From: a virus
Reading direction: 5' to 3' (one strand)
Length of the DNA stretch: 29,147 bases
Virus record (IMG/VR): IMGVR_UViG_3300008339_000345
Location: 1 to 29,147 of that record
Positions 23,554-27,651 of the stretch are shown piece by piece. Positions within the stretch are counted from its first letter, which is position 1; every line of letters begins with the position of its first letter. The position numbers were made by a program, and so were the translations under genes. The notes beneath the pieces are model-generated. The model was not told the DNA's origin. It saw only the letters and a program-made list of their open reading frames with translations, and searched no databases.

Positions 23554-23620
23554 AGTTACGGGATGCGATTTGTGTCAAAGTAAAAGTTTGATTTTGTAAA
23601 ATTGCTGCGTGCATCCCTTT
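23554..23620 (-). ncRNA. Repeat stem-loop copy 1 (next to tRNA-Arg)
   Basis: GGGATGC (23560-23566) pairs with GCATCCC (23611-23617). The box AAAATTGCTGCGTG (23598-23611) and the flank AAGTTAC (23553-23559) are as in copy 3. The element starts directly after the CCA of tRNA-Arg(TCT), so tRNA 3' processing could release it. The stem changes relative to copy 3 (AGGATTC to GGGATGC) are matched on the other arm. Confidence 0.5.
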
Positions 23621-23697
23621 TGGTATTCCCGATTGGATTCGAACCAATCACCTACGCATTAGAAGTGCGTTGCTCTATCCAAATGAGCTACGGGAAC
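23621..23697 (-). tRNA. tRNA-Arg(TCT)
   Basis: The acceptor stem is GTTCCCG/CGGGAAT, the anticodon loop CTTCTAA sits on ACGCA/TGCGT, and the T-loop is TTCGAAT. The discriminator is A and CCA is encoded. It reads AGA/AGG codons, which are favoured in AT-rich genomes. Confidence 0.95.
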
Positions 23698-23702
23698 ATA
23701 TT

Positions 23703-23791
23703 TGGTGGAGAGAGAGGGATTCGAACCCCCGGTACCTTTCGGTACGCCGGTTTTCAAGACCGGTGCATTAAACCAACTCTGCCATCTGTCC
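23703..23791 (-). tRNA. tRNA-Ser(TGA)
   Basis: A class II tRNA with a long variable arm (TACCGAAAGGTA) and anticodon loop CTTGAAA on CCGGT/ACCGG. The acceptor GGACAGA/TCTCTCC has one C-C mismatch. CCA is encoded. Confidence 0.93.
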
Positions 23792-23805
23792 AAATAAGAA
23801 AAAGC

Positions 23806-23901
23806 TTCGGGTCTTTCGGGGTTTCTGATTAGGTGCAATGAGTGACGCCTACCTACTATAAACCCTTTTTCAGTAATTAATACACTCTACTTCCTAATTA
23901 C
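23806..23901 (-). other. Spacer with two hairpins between tRNA-Ser and tRNA-Asp
   Basis: GGGTTT (23819-23824) pairs with AAACCC (23860-23865), with TAGGT/ACCTA (23830-23834, 23851-23855) nested inside. GTAATTA (23873-23879) pairs with TAATTAC (23895-23901). The loop holds CACTCATTG (minus strand), repeated in the structured spacer at 24312-24320. No ORF or tRNA fits. It may be a small RNA or a processing spacer; on the plus strand the first hairpin is followed by TTTTT. Confidence 0.4.
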
Positions 23902-23921
23902 AGCTTCACTGCTTTTTCTTT

Positions 23922-23998
23922 TGGCGGCTCGTACGGGACTCGAACCCGTGACCTTCGCCGTGACAGGGCGACATTGTAACCATCTCTACTAACGAGCC
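23922..23998 (-). tRNA. tRNA-Asp(GTC)
   Basis: A perfect acceptor GGCTCGT/ACGAGCC and anticodon loop CTGTCAC on TCGCC/GGCGA. The discriminator is G, as expected for Asp, and CCA is encoded. Confidence 0.95.
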
Positions 23999-24008
23999 AA
24001 TAAATTTG

Positions 24009-24082
24009 TGGACCAGGTGAGAATCGAACTCACCACACTCTCCTTGCAAGGGAGAATCGCCAGCCTTGGTACATGCCAGCCC
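24009..24082 (-). tRNA. tRNA-Ala(TGC) with odd D arm
   Basis: The anticodon loop CTTGCAA sits on TCTCC/GGAGA and the T arm GTGAG-TTCGATT-CTCAC is perfect. The acceptor GGGCTGG/CTGGTCC keeps a G3-U70 pair, the Ala identity element. Residues 8-26 (ATGTACCAAGGCTGG region) do not form a normal D stem. It may be decayed or may fold unusually. CCA is not encoded. Confidence 0.8.
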
Positions 24083-24092
24083 ATTTATTTTG

Positions 24093-24163
24093 TTGTCCCT
24101 GGAGGATTCGAACCTCCACGCTCTGAGTCAAAGTCAGATGAACTGCCATTATTCTAAAGGACA
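24093..24163 (-). tRNA. tRNA-Gln(TTG)
   Basis: The anticodon loop CTTTGAC sits on TCTGA/TCAGA. The acceptor TGTCCTT/AGGGACA starts with the U1-A72 pair typical of Gln, and the T-loop is TTCGAAT. CCA is not encoded. Confidence 0.95.
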
Positions 24164-24168
24164 AGATA

Positions 24169-24346
24169 ATGAAACTATTTCTCCGGGTTTTACTTATGGT
24201 TTGTTCCCCATAACCTGTTGCCGTGCACAGCAGAGCAGGGACCTGAACATGATACCTTAGGTCATTTAATCTTCGTTGAGGTCATGACTCCTCTGAAGCT
24301 AAGGTTTCTTTCAATGAGTGCTTATCTCATCTTATGTTAGTTTCAT
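24169..24346 (-). ncRNA. Structured ~178-nt non-coding segment with closing stem
   Basis: ATGAAACTA (24169-24177) pairs perfectly with TAGTTTCAT (24338-24346), closing the whole spacer. Inside, on the minus strand, CCTTAG/CTAAGG encloses CTTC/GAAG, which encloses GAGG/CCTC; a second arm is CCTG...CAGG; and a third is TTATGG/CCATAA with an 8-nt loop. The right arm of the closing stem shares a base with the CCA of the next tRNA. No ORF or known family fits. It looks like a multi-branched small RNA cut from the tRNA transcript. Confidence 0.5.
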
Positions 24347-24423
24347 GGTTGCGGGAGTGGGAATCGAACCCACCTAGTCCGAGCTTATGAGACTCGTCAG
24401 TGCACCAGCTCTAGTTCCCCGCA
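24346..24423 (-). tRNA. tRNA-Met(CAT), second CAT tRNA
   Basis: The anticodon loop CTCATAA sits on CGAGT/GCTCG. The acceptor TGCGGGG/TCCCGCA is fully paired (one G-U), discriminator A, and CCA is encoded. It lacks the three G-C pairs before the anticodon loop of initiator tRNA, so it is an elongator Met or an Ile2. Confidence 0.92.
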
Positions 24424-24428
24424 ATTTA

Positions 24429-24503
24429 TGGTAGCCCGTACGAGAATCGAACTCGTCTTTACAGGTTGAAAACCTGGTATCCTAACCGATAGATGAACGG
24501 GCC
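24429..24503 (-). tRNA. tRNA-Glu(TTC)
   Basis: The 5' part (GGCCCGTTCATCTATCGGTT) is typical of bacterial Glu. The anticodon loop is TTTTCAA with one mismatch at the end of the stem. CCA is encoded. Confidence 0.95.
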
Positions 24504-24512
24504 ATTTATTAG

Positions 24513-24584
24513 CTCCCCGGATAGGATTTGAACCTATGACCTAGCGGTTAACAGCCGCTTGCTCTACCACTGAGCTACCGAGGA
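24513..24584 (-). tRNA. tRNA-Asn(GTT)
   Basis: The anticodon loop CTGTTAA sits on AGCGG/CCGCT. The acceptor is TCCTCGG/CCGGGGA, the discriminator G, and the D arm GCTCAGTGGTAGAGC. CCA is not encoded. Confidence 0.95.
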
Positions 24585-24674
24585 ATAATTTGTTTGTCTT
24601 TCCAAACTGTCACCAATTTTGATGGGCTCATCTGATAGCAAAAGCTACCTAGCACTTGAGATTGAAACTCCTTG

Positions 24675-24756
24675 TACCTCGGGCGAGACTCGAACTCGCA
24701 AGCGATAAAGCCACGGTTTCTAAGACCGTTGTGTCTACCATTTCCACCACCAAGGC
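24675..24756 (-). tRNA. tRNA-Leu(TAG)
   Basis: A class II tRNA with anticodon loop CTTAGAA on ACGGT/ACCGT and variable arm near TGGCTTTATCGCTT. The acceptor is GCCTTGG/CCGAGGT. CCA is not encoded. The 90-nt spacer after it (24585-24674) holds only two small hairpins (GATG/CATC, TAGC/GCTA). It is the first tRNA after the promoter and boxA at 24771-24841. Confidence 0.95.
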
Positions 24757-24770
24757 ATTTTCTTCTCGCA

Positions 24771-24781
24771 TGTCAAAGAAC
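24771..24781 (-). promoter_or_regulatory. boxA-like antitermination element 1
   Basis: The minus strand reads GTTCTTTGACA, followed by TGCGAGAAG. This matches the bacterial boxA (E. coli rRNA: GCTCTTTAACA), and similar sequences precede Bacteroidota rRNA genes. It lies about 24 nt after the expected start of the promoter at 24810-24841 and 14 nt before tRNA-Leu(TAG). Confidence 0.6.
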
Positions 24782-24809
24782 AACTTTATTGTTTAACTTA
24801 ACAACTCGG

Positions 24810-24841
24810 TAAATATATGAACGATATTTCAAAATTCCAAA
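24810..24841 (-). promoter_or_regulatory. Bacteroidota-type promoter for tRNA block 1
   Basis: TTTG (24838-24841) and TATATTTA (24810-24817) on the minus strand are 20 nt apart, as in the TTTG/TAnnTTTG consensus. The sequence between is very like that of the promoter at 26630-26661 (GGAATTTTGAAAT against GGCATTTTGAAAT). It should drive tRNA-Leu(TAG) down to the DUF2828 region. Confidence 0.65.
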
Positions 24842-24863
24842 TTTATTTTAAAAATTTATTCAT

Positions 24864-24878
24864 TTAGAATCGTTCTAA
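24864..24878 (-). promoter_or_regulatory. Palindromic operator-like site 1
   Basis: TTAGAACGATTCTAA (minus strand) is a near-palindrome whose half-sites end exactly 22 nt upstream of the TTTG box. The same site, with the same distance, precedes the DUF932 promoter (28516-28530). A shared repressor or activator is likely. Confidence 0.55.
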
Positions 24879-24879
24879 T

Positions 24880-24953
24880 TGGCACGAGTAGAAGGATTCG
24901 AACCCTCAACAACGGTTTTGGAGACCGGCATGATACCATTTCACCATACTCGT
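24880..24953 (-). tRNA. tRNA-Trp(CCA)
   Basis: The anticodon loop CTCCAAA, a perfect acceptor ACGAGTA/TACTCGT, discriminator G as usual for Trp, and an encoded CCA. It ends right at the operator-like site. Confidence 0.94.
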
Positions 24954-24967
24954 GTATATATTTTTTG

Positions 24968-25038
24968 AGGTCAGTATTGGATTTGAACCAATATAAAAGC
25001 TTTTGCAGAGCCGTACCTTACCTGTCGGACAACTGACC
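24968..25038 (-). tRNA. tRNA-Cys(GCA)
   Basis: The anticodon loop is CTGCAAA, with perfect acceptor GGTCAGT/ACTGACC and discriminator U as expected for Cys. The anticodon stem has one mismatch at its outer end. CCA is not encoded. Confidence 0.93.
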
Positions 25039-25047
25039 TTATATTTG

Positions 25048-25121
25048 TAGTTCCTATAGGACTCGAACCTATAACCCCTTCATTCGTAGTGAAGTGCTCT
25101 AATCCATTGAGCTAAGGAACC
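25048..25121 (-). tRNA. tRNA-Arg(ACG)
   Basis: The anticodon loop CTACGAA sits on CTTCA/TGAAG. The acceptor is GGTTCCT/AGGAACT. A34 needs conversion to inosine by TadA to read CGU, CGC and CGA. CCA is not encoded. Confidence 0.95.
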
Positions 25122-25127
25122 AGTTAG

Positions 25128-25580
25128 TTATTTTACTAACATATCAGCAGCGTATGTTGCCATAACACCTAATGATTTGTATCTAACTTTATAACCCATA
25201 CCTTCAACTAAACCAACTGCTGCTCTTAACACTTCATTTGATTTGTATCTTTTATCTGGGTTAACATCTATGTCAATATACTTAACTTGAGGTAAACCTG
25301 CGTTTTTAAGTAATTCTGCTACTTCAACAGATTTCCAAACCTCATTCATTAAACGTACTTGTCTTACTCTTTCAACAGGTAAAACCTCTTTGTTGAATAA
25401 AACATGCGCACCGCCCTTCGGTTTATAAAGTGCAACTACAGTTGCATATGTTGTGTTATACGCATAGTTTTGCGAGTCACACCCAATTAACAATTCGGTG
25501 TCGGGATTCGCGTTTAAATACGATTTAACGTAGTCAACTAAGTCAACTGTTTTTCTGTTTGTTAGGGTCCTGAAGTTCAT
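25128..25580 (-). CDS. YkuK-type RNase H-fold protein
   Basis: This 150-aa protein matches the YkuK/DUF458 family, which has an RNase H-like fold. The first strand ends in ELLIGCDSQNYAYNTTYATV with the likely metal-binding D35. Later strands are HVLFNKEVLP and VKYIDIDVNPDKRYKSNEVL, and the C-terminus GMGYKVRYKSLGVMATYAAD places a final Asp on a helix. The family's activity is not well established. The gene sits between tRNA-Ser(GCT) and tRNA-Arg(ACG), which suggests work on RNA, such as trimming transcripts; this is inference. An ATTATTTATAA motif (25591-25604) lies upstream. Confidence 0.85.
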   Translation of the reverse strand: MNFRTLTNRKTVDLVDYVKSYLNANPDTELLIGCDSQNYAYNTTYATVVALYKPKGGAHVLFNKEVLPVERVRQVRLMNEVWKSVEVAELLKNAGLPQVKYIDIDVNPDKRYKSNEVLRAAVGLVEGMGYKVRYKSLGVMATYAADMLVK

Positions 25581-25609
25581 AATCTGTTTTTTATAAATAA
25601 TTTACATAG

Positions 25610-25693
25610 CGGAAAGAGTTGGAGTCGAACCAAATACCCGAAGGTACACATTGCTTAGCAGGCAAGCCCTATCGCCGTCAAGGGTCACTTTCC
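25610..25693 (-). tRNA. tRNA-Ser(GCT)
   Basis: A class II tRNA with variable arm TACCTTCGGGTA and anticodon loop CTGCTAA on CTTGC/GCAAT. The acceptor GGAAAGT/TCTTTCC has a terminal mismatch, and the discriminator is G. CCA is not encoded. Confidence 0.92.
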
Positions 25694-25751
25694 ATGGGGC
25701 CCGATATCCGTTTTTCATCTTACTCGAGCCGACATAAGCATTCACGGGTTG

Positions 25752-25824
25752 GGTGTTTAAGGAGTTTCGAAATCCCAACCTCTCCCGTCACAAGGGAGCG
25801 CTCTTCCTTTGAGCTATAAACACC
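25752..25824 (-). tRNA. tRNA-His(GTG)
   Basis: The anticodon loop TTGTGAC sits on CTCCC/GGGAG. An eight-pair acceptor includes the extra G-1:C73 pair that marks His. The T stem has a mismatch next to its loop. CCA is not encoded. Confidence 0.92.
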
Positions 25825-25831
25825 ATTTATT

Positions 25832-25908
25832 TGGTGGAGAAAATAGGACTCGAACCTATAACCTTCTACGTATCAGATAGATGCTCTAACCAATTGAGCT
25901 ATATCTCC
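25832..25908 (-). tRNA. tRNA-Ile(GAT)
   Basis: The anticodon loop CTGATAC sits on TCTAT/GTAGA. The acceptor GGAGATA/TTTCTCC has one U-U mismatch. The discriminator is A and CCA is encoded. Confidence 0.95.
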
Positions 25909-25918
25909 ATTTTATTTG

Positions 25919-26000
25919 TGCCTGCAGAAGGACTCGAACCTCCGAACTCAAATGAGAGCTGATTTACAGTCAGCTGCAATTGCCGCTATGCGATACAGGC
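25919..26000 (-). tRNA. tRNA-Tyr(GTA)
   Basis: A class II tRNA with anticodon loop CTGTAAA on GCTGA/TCAGC and long variable arm (TCTCATTTGAG). The acceptor is GCCTGTA/TGCAGGC. CCA is not encoded. Confidence 0.95.
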
Positions 26001-26010
26001 ATTTATTTTG

Positions 26011-26086
26011 TCTTTCCTGCTGGATTCGAACCAACGATCTTCTCCGTGTAAAAGAGACGCTTTAAAACCAACTAAGCGAAGGAAAG
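26011..26086 (-). tRNA. tRNA-Val(TAC)
   Basis: The anticodon loop TTTACAC sits on TCTCT/GGAGA. The acceptor CTTTCCT/AGGAAAG is perfect. The discriminator is A; CCA is not encoded. Confidence 0.95.
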
Positions 26087-26138
26087 TGGTCCAACTTTAT
26101 GATTCAAACTATCAACGGCATGTGACTCCTTAGTTTTG

Positions 26139-26212
26139 TGACCCCGTCGAGACTCGAACTCGAAACCCCCTCATTAAAAGTGAGGTGCTCTAACCTATTG
26201 AGCTACGAAGTC
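26139..26212 (-). tRNA. tRNA-Lys(TTT)
   Basis: The anticodon loop CTTTTAA sits on CCTCA/TGAGG. The acceptor GACTTCG/CGGGGTC has two G-U pairs. The discriminator is A; CCA is not encoded. Confidence 0.95.
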
Positions 26213-26274
26213 AAATTTGCAGGATATCGCTTAACCTGCTGTGATTGGCCATTTCACATTTAACGATTTTTTTG

Positions 26275-26349
26275 TAGCGTAAGCCGGACTCGAACCGACA
26301 CCATGTCCTCATCCCAAATGAGGCGGCCTACCAATTGGCCGATTACGCT
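26275..26349 (-). tRNA. tRNA-Pro(TGG)
   Basis: The anticodon loop TTTGGGA sits on CCTCA/TGAGG. The acceptor AGCGTAA/TTACGCT is perfect. The discriminator is A; CCA is not encoded. Confidence 0.95.
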
Positions 26350-26357
26350 ATATATTG

Positions 26358-26430
26358 TGCGACGGGAAGGACTCGAACCTTCATGGCCGGATTTTCAGTC
26401 CGGTGCATTGACCATCTTTGCTACCGTCGC
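26358..26430 (-). tRNA. tRNA-Phe(GAA)
   Basis: The anticodon loop CTGAAAA sits on CCGGA/TCCGG, with perfect acceptor GCGACGG/CCGTCGC. It is the first tRNA after boxA copy 2. CCA is not encoded. Confidence 0.95.
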
Positions 26431-26444
26431 ATTTGCTTCTCATA

Positions 26445-26455
26445 CGTCAAAGAAC
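26445..26455 (-). promoter_or_regulatory. boxA-like antitermination element 2
   Basis: GTTCTTTGACG on the minus strand differs from copy 1 only in the last base and is followed by TATGAGAAG (copy 1: TGCGAGAAG). It lies between the terminator hairpin (26462-26484) and tRNA-Phe. Copy and context make chance unlikely. Confidence 0.6.
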
Positions 26456-26461
26456 TAAAAG

Positions 26462-26484
26462 AGCCCGATCTTGTGAATCGGGCT
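26462..26484 (-). terminator. Intrinsic terminator-like hairpin upstream of boxA 2
   Basis: AGCCCGAT (26462-26469) pairs perfectly with ATCGGGCT (26477-26484) around a 7-nt loop. On the minus strand it is followed by CTTTTAG, and on the plus strand by TATTTTGTG, so it could act in both directions. It lies after the 30-aa ORF and before the tRNA-Phe block. Confidence 0.65.
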
Positions 26485-26515
26485 TATTTTGTGTTTCAAT
26501 ATGTTTTAAAAAACA

Positions 26516-26608
26516 TCACATCATAAGCCCAATCAATCTAATATCCTCAGACACCGGATTCATCCAAGCGGCTTTAAGACTAAATTGATATGATTTACAA
26601 TGTTTCAT
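26516..26608 (-). CDS. 30-aa leader-like small ORF
   Basis: ATG at 26608 to TGA at 26516 encodes MKHCKSYQFSLKAAWMNPVS followed by EDIRLIGLMM. It lies about 17 nt after the expected start of the promoter at 26630-26661 and 32 nt before the terminator-like hairpin. It could be a leader peptide in an attenuation system, or a small functional peptide. No family recognised. Confidence 0.45.
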   Translation of the reverse strand: MKHCKSYQFSLKAAWMNPVSEDIRLIGLMM

Positions 26609-26629
26609 TTTTTATGTTTTAATATGTTA

Positions 26630-26661
26630 TAAATATATGTAAGGGATTTCAAAATGCCAAA
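26630..26661 (-). promoter_or_regulatory. Bacteroidota-type promoter for leader ORF and tRNA block 2
   Basis: TTTG (26658-26661) and TATATTTA (26630-26637) lie 20 nt apart on the minus strand. It shares TTTGG-ATTTTGAAAT and CATATATTTA with the promoter at 24810-24841 but has no palindromic site upstream. Confidence 0.65.
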
Positions 26662-26692
26662 CTATATTGAATTTTTTTTTTCTTTCTTTTTG

Positions 26693-26764
26693 AGCGGGTG
26701 GACAGAATCGAACTGACATCACAGGCTTGGAAGGCTAGTGTAATAACCATTATACGACACCCGC
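26693..26764 (-). tRNA. tRNA-Gly(TCC)
   Basis: The anticodon loop is CTTCCAA, with perfect acceptor GCGGGTG/CACCCGC and discriminator U as usual for Gly. CCA is not encoded. Confidence 0.95.
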
Positions 26765-26823
26765 TTGGGAGTAGCCTTCGAATAACATTTAAATTGGGGA
26801 GTTAATCAAAGACTACATTTTTG

Positions 26824-26896
26824 AGCGGTAGACAGGATTCGAACCTGCGACCCTAACCTTGGCAAGGTTATGCTCTACCAACTGAGCTACTACCGC
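26824..26896 (-). tRNA. tRNA-Gly(GCC)
   Basis: The anticodon loop TTGCCAA sits on TAACC/GGTTA, with perfect acceptor GCGGTAG/CTACCGC and discriminator U. CCA is not encoded. Confidence 0.95.
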
Positions 26897-26900
26897 AAAT

Positions 26901-27021
26901 AACCTTAACAGTTTCTATTGATCAGATAGGCTTATTAAGGGTTGTTAATACTTATGCCTTGGGCTATTCATATTAACTCGAAGACCTCTATGATGTGCTG
27001 ATCTTACGGGAAGCATCGAGG
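26901..27021 (-). other. Spacer with three hairpins between tRNA-Gly(GCC) and tRNA-Thr
   Basis: Three stems fill this 134-nt gap. AACCTTAA (26901-26908) pairs with TTAAGGGTT (26935-26943) with one bulge and an inner CTAT/ATAG. GTTAATA (26944-26950) pairs with TATTAAC (26971-26977) with an inner GCC/GGC. CCTC-GATG (26985-26995) pairs with CATC-GAGG (27014-27021). No ORF or tRNA fits. Confidence 0.4.
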
Positions 27022-27030
27022 TACTTTTTG

Positions 27031-27103
27031 AGCCGCCTGACGGACTCGAACCGCCGACCCTCTCATTACAAGTGAGAAGCTCTACCAACTGAGCTAAGGA
27101 GGC
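27031..27103 (-). tRNA. tRNA-Thr(TGT)
   Basis: The anticodon loop CTTGTAA sits on TCTCA/TGAGA. The acceptor GCCTCCT/AGGCGGC has one mismatch at the fourth pair. The discriminator is U; CCA is not encoded. Confidence 0.95.
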
Positions 27104-27115
27104 TTTTATGGACAA

Positions 27116-27268
27116 TTAAAGGCTGTCCGTACCTGTGGTGTCTACTGAATTCGTATCAACGGTGATAGAATCAGCTGACAATGAATCAATGTTCGTTGAT
27201 TCGGTTGAGTTGTTAGCACAAGATGCTAAAACAAACATTACTGCGATTGCAAAAATAACTTTTTTCAT
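27116..27268 (-). CDS. Small lipoprotein (50 aa) inside the tRNA array
   Basis: ATG at 27268 gives KKVIFAIAVMFVLASCANNS, a clear lipoprotein signal with the lipobox VLASC and Cys at 16. The mature part is Ser/Thr/Asp-rich (STESTNIDSLSADSITVDTN) and has no recognised fold. A TATATTTATA motif lies at 27273-27285, directly upstream of the ATG. It sits between tRNA-Leu(TAA) and tRNA-Thr. Phage lipoproteins that are exported early often block superinfection (as in T5 Llp); this is only a parallel. Confidence 0.75.
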   Translation of the reverse strand: MKKVIFAIAVMFVLASCANNSTESTNIDSLSADSITVDTNSVDTTGTDSL

Positions 27269-27299
27269 TTTGTATAAATATATTAATTTTTCTTTTTTG

Positions 27300-27385
27300 T
27301 ACCGCGGGCCGGGGTCGAACCGGCACTCCCTTTTCAGGGAACAGGATTTTAAGTCCTGCGTGTCTACCTATTTCACCACCGCGGC
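27300..27385 (-). tRNA. tRNA-Leu(TAA)
   Basis: A class II tRNA with anticodon loop CTTAAAA on CAGGA/TCCTG and variable arm TCCCTGAAAAGGGA. The acceptor is GCCGCGG/CCGCGGT. It is the first tRNA of the array in the reading direction. CCA is not encoded. Confidence 0.95.
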
Positions 27386-27392
27386 ATATCTT

Positions 27393-27584
27393 TTAAACAT
27401 CCCACTCATCTGCTCCTACTTGTAGACATTCAAGTAGAGATGCTGTGGGAAATTCTTCTTTATGTTTAAATGCAGACCAAATTACCTCAAGTTGCAATCC
27501 ACGTTTATCTGCTTCTGCTAAAATAGCATCACATTTTTCATTAAAAATTGCTTCTTGTTTTGCTTGTTCTTCTAATTCGTTCAT
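27393..27584 (-). CDS. Hypothetical protein, 63 aa
   Basis: A short acidic, helical protein (LEEQAKQEAIFNEKCDAILA) with Trp residues near both the middle and the end. It sits 7 nt upstream of tRNA-Leu(TAA). A TATATTTATA motif (27586-27599) lies directly before its ATG. No family recognised. Confidence 0.65.
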   Translation of the reverse strand: MNELEEQAKQEAIFNEKCDAILAEADKRGLQLEVIWSAFKHKEEFPTASLLECLQVGADEWDV

Positions 27585-27624
27585 GATATAAATATATAAA
27601 AAGATCTTTATATTTCCACGCTTA

Positions 27625-27651
27625 AATACGCTCCTTATGCAGGAACGTATT
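27625..27651 (-). terminator. 11-bp hairpin at the end of the DUF932 gene
   Basis: On the minus strand AATACGTTCCT pairs with AGGAGCGTATT around a 5-nt loop. One U-G pair forms only in the minus-sense RNA. The hairpin overlaps the stop codon at 27635. The U-run after it is weak (TTTAAG), so it may protect the 3' end more than stop transcription. Confidence 0.5.

Noticed and set aside
23200-23620. CRISPR array or transposon ends
   Set aside because: The repeats are not direct and evenly spaced, and no target-site duplication or transposase is present; the pattern is of paired stems.
23602-24260. Plus-strand ORFs across tRNA genes (76 and 64 aa)
   Set aside because: They translate the antisense of tRNAs (e.g. 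the GFEP and GIRTPG pattern from T-loops), a common artefact.
24346-24423. Initiator tRNA-fMet
   Set aside because: It lacks the G-C triplet next to the anticodon loop and has a paired first base, so elongator Met or Ile2 is more likely.
26765-26823. Third boxA (GTCTTTGATTA near 26804)
   Set aside because: It matches only part of the boxA core and has no promoter in front of it.
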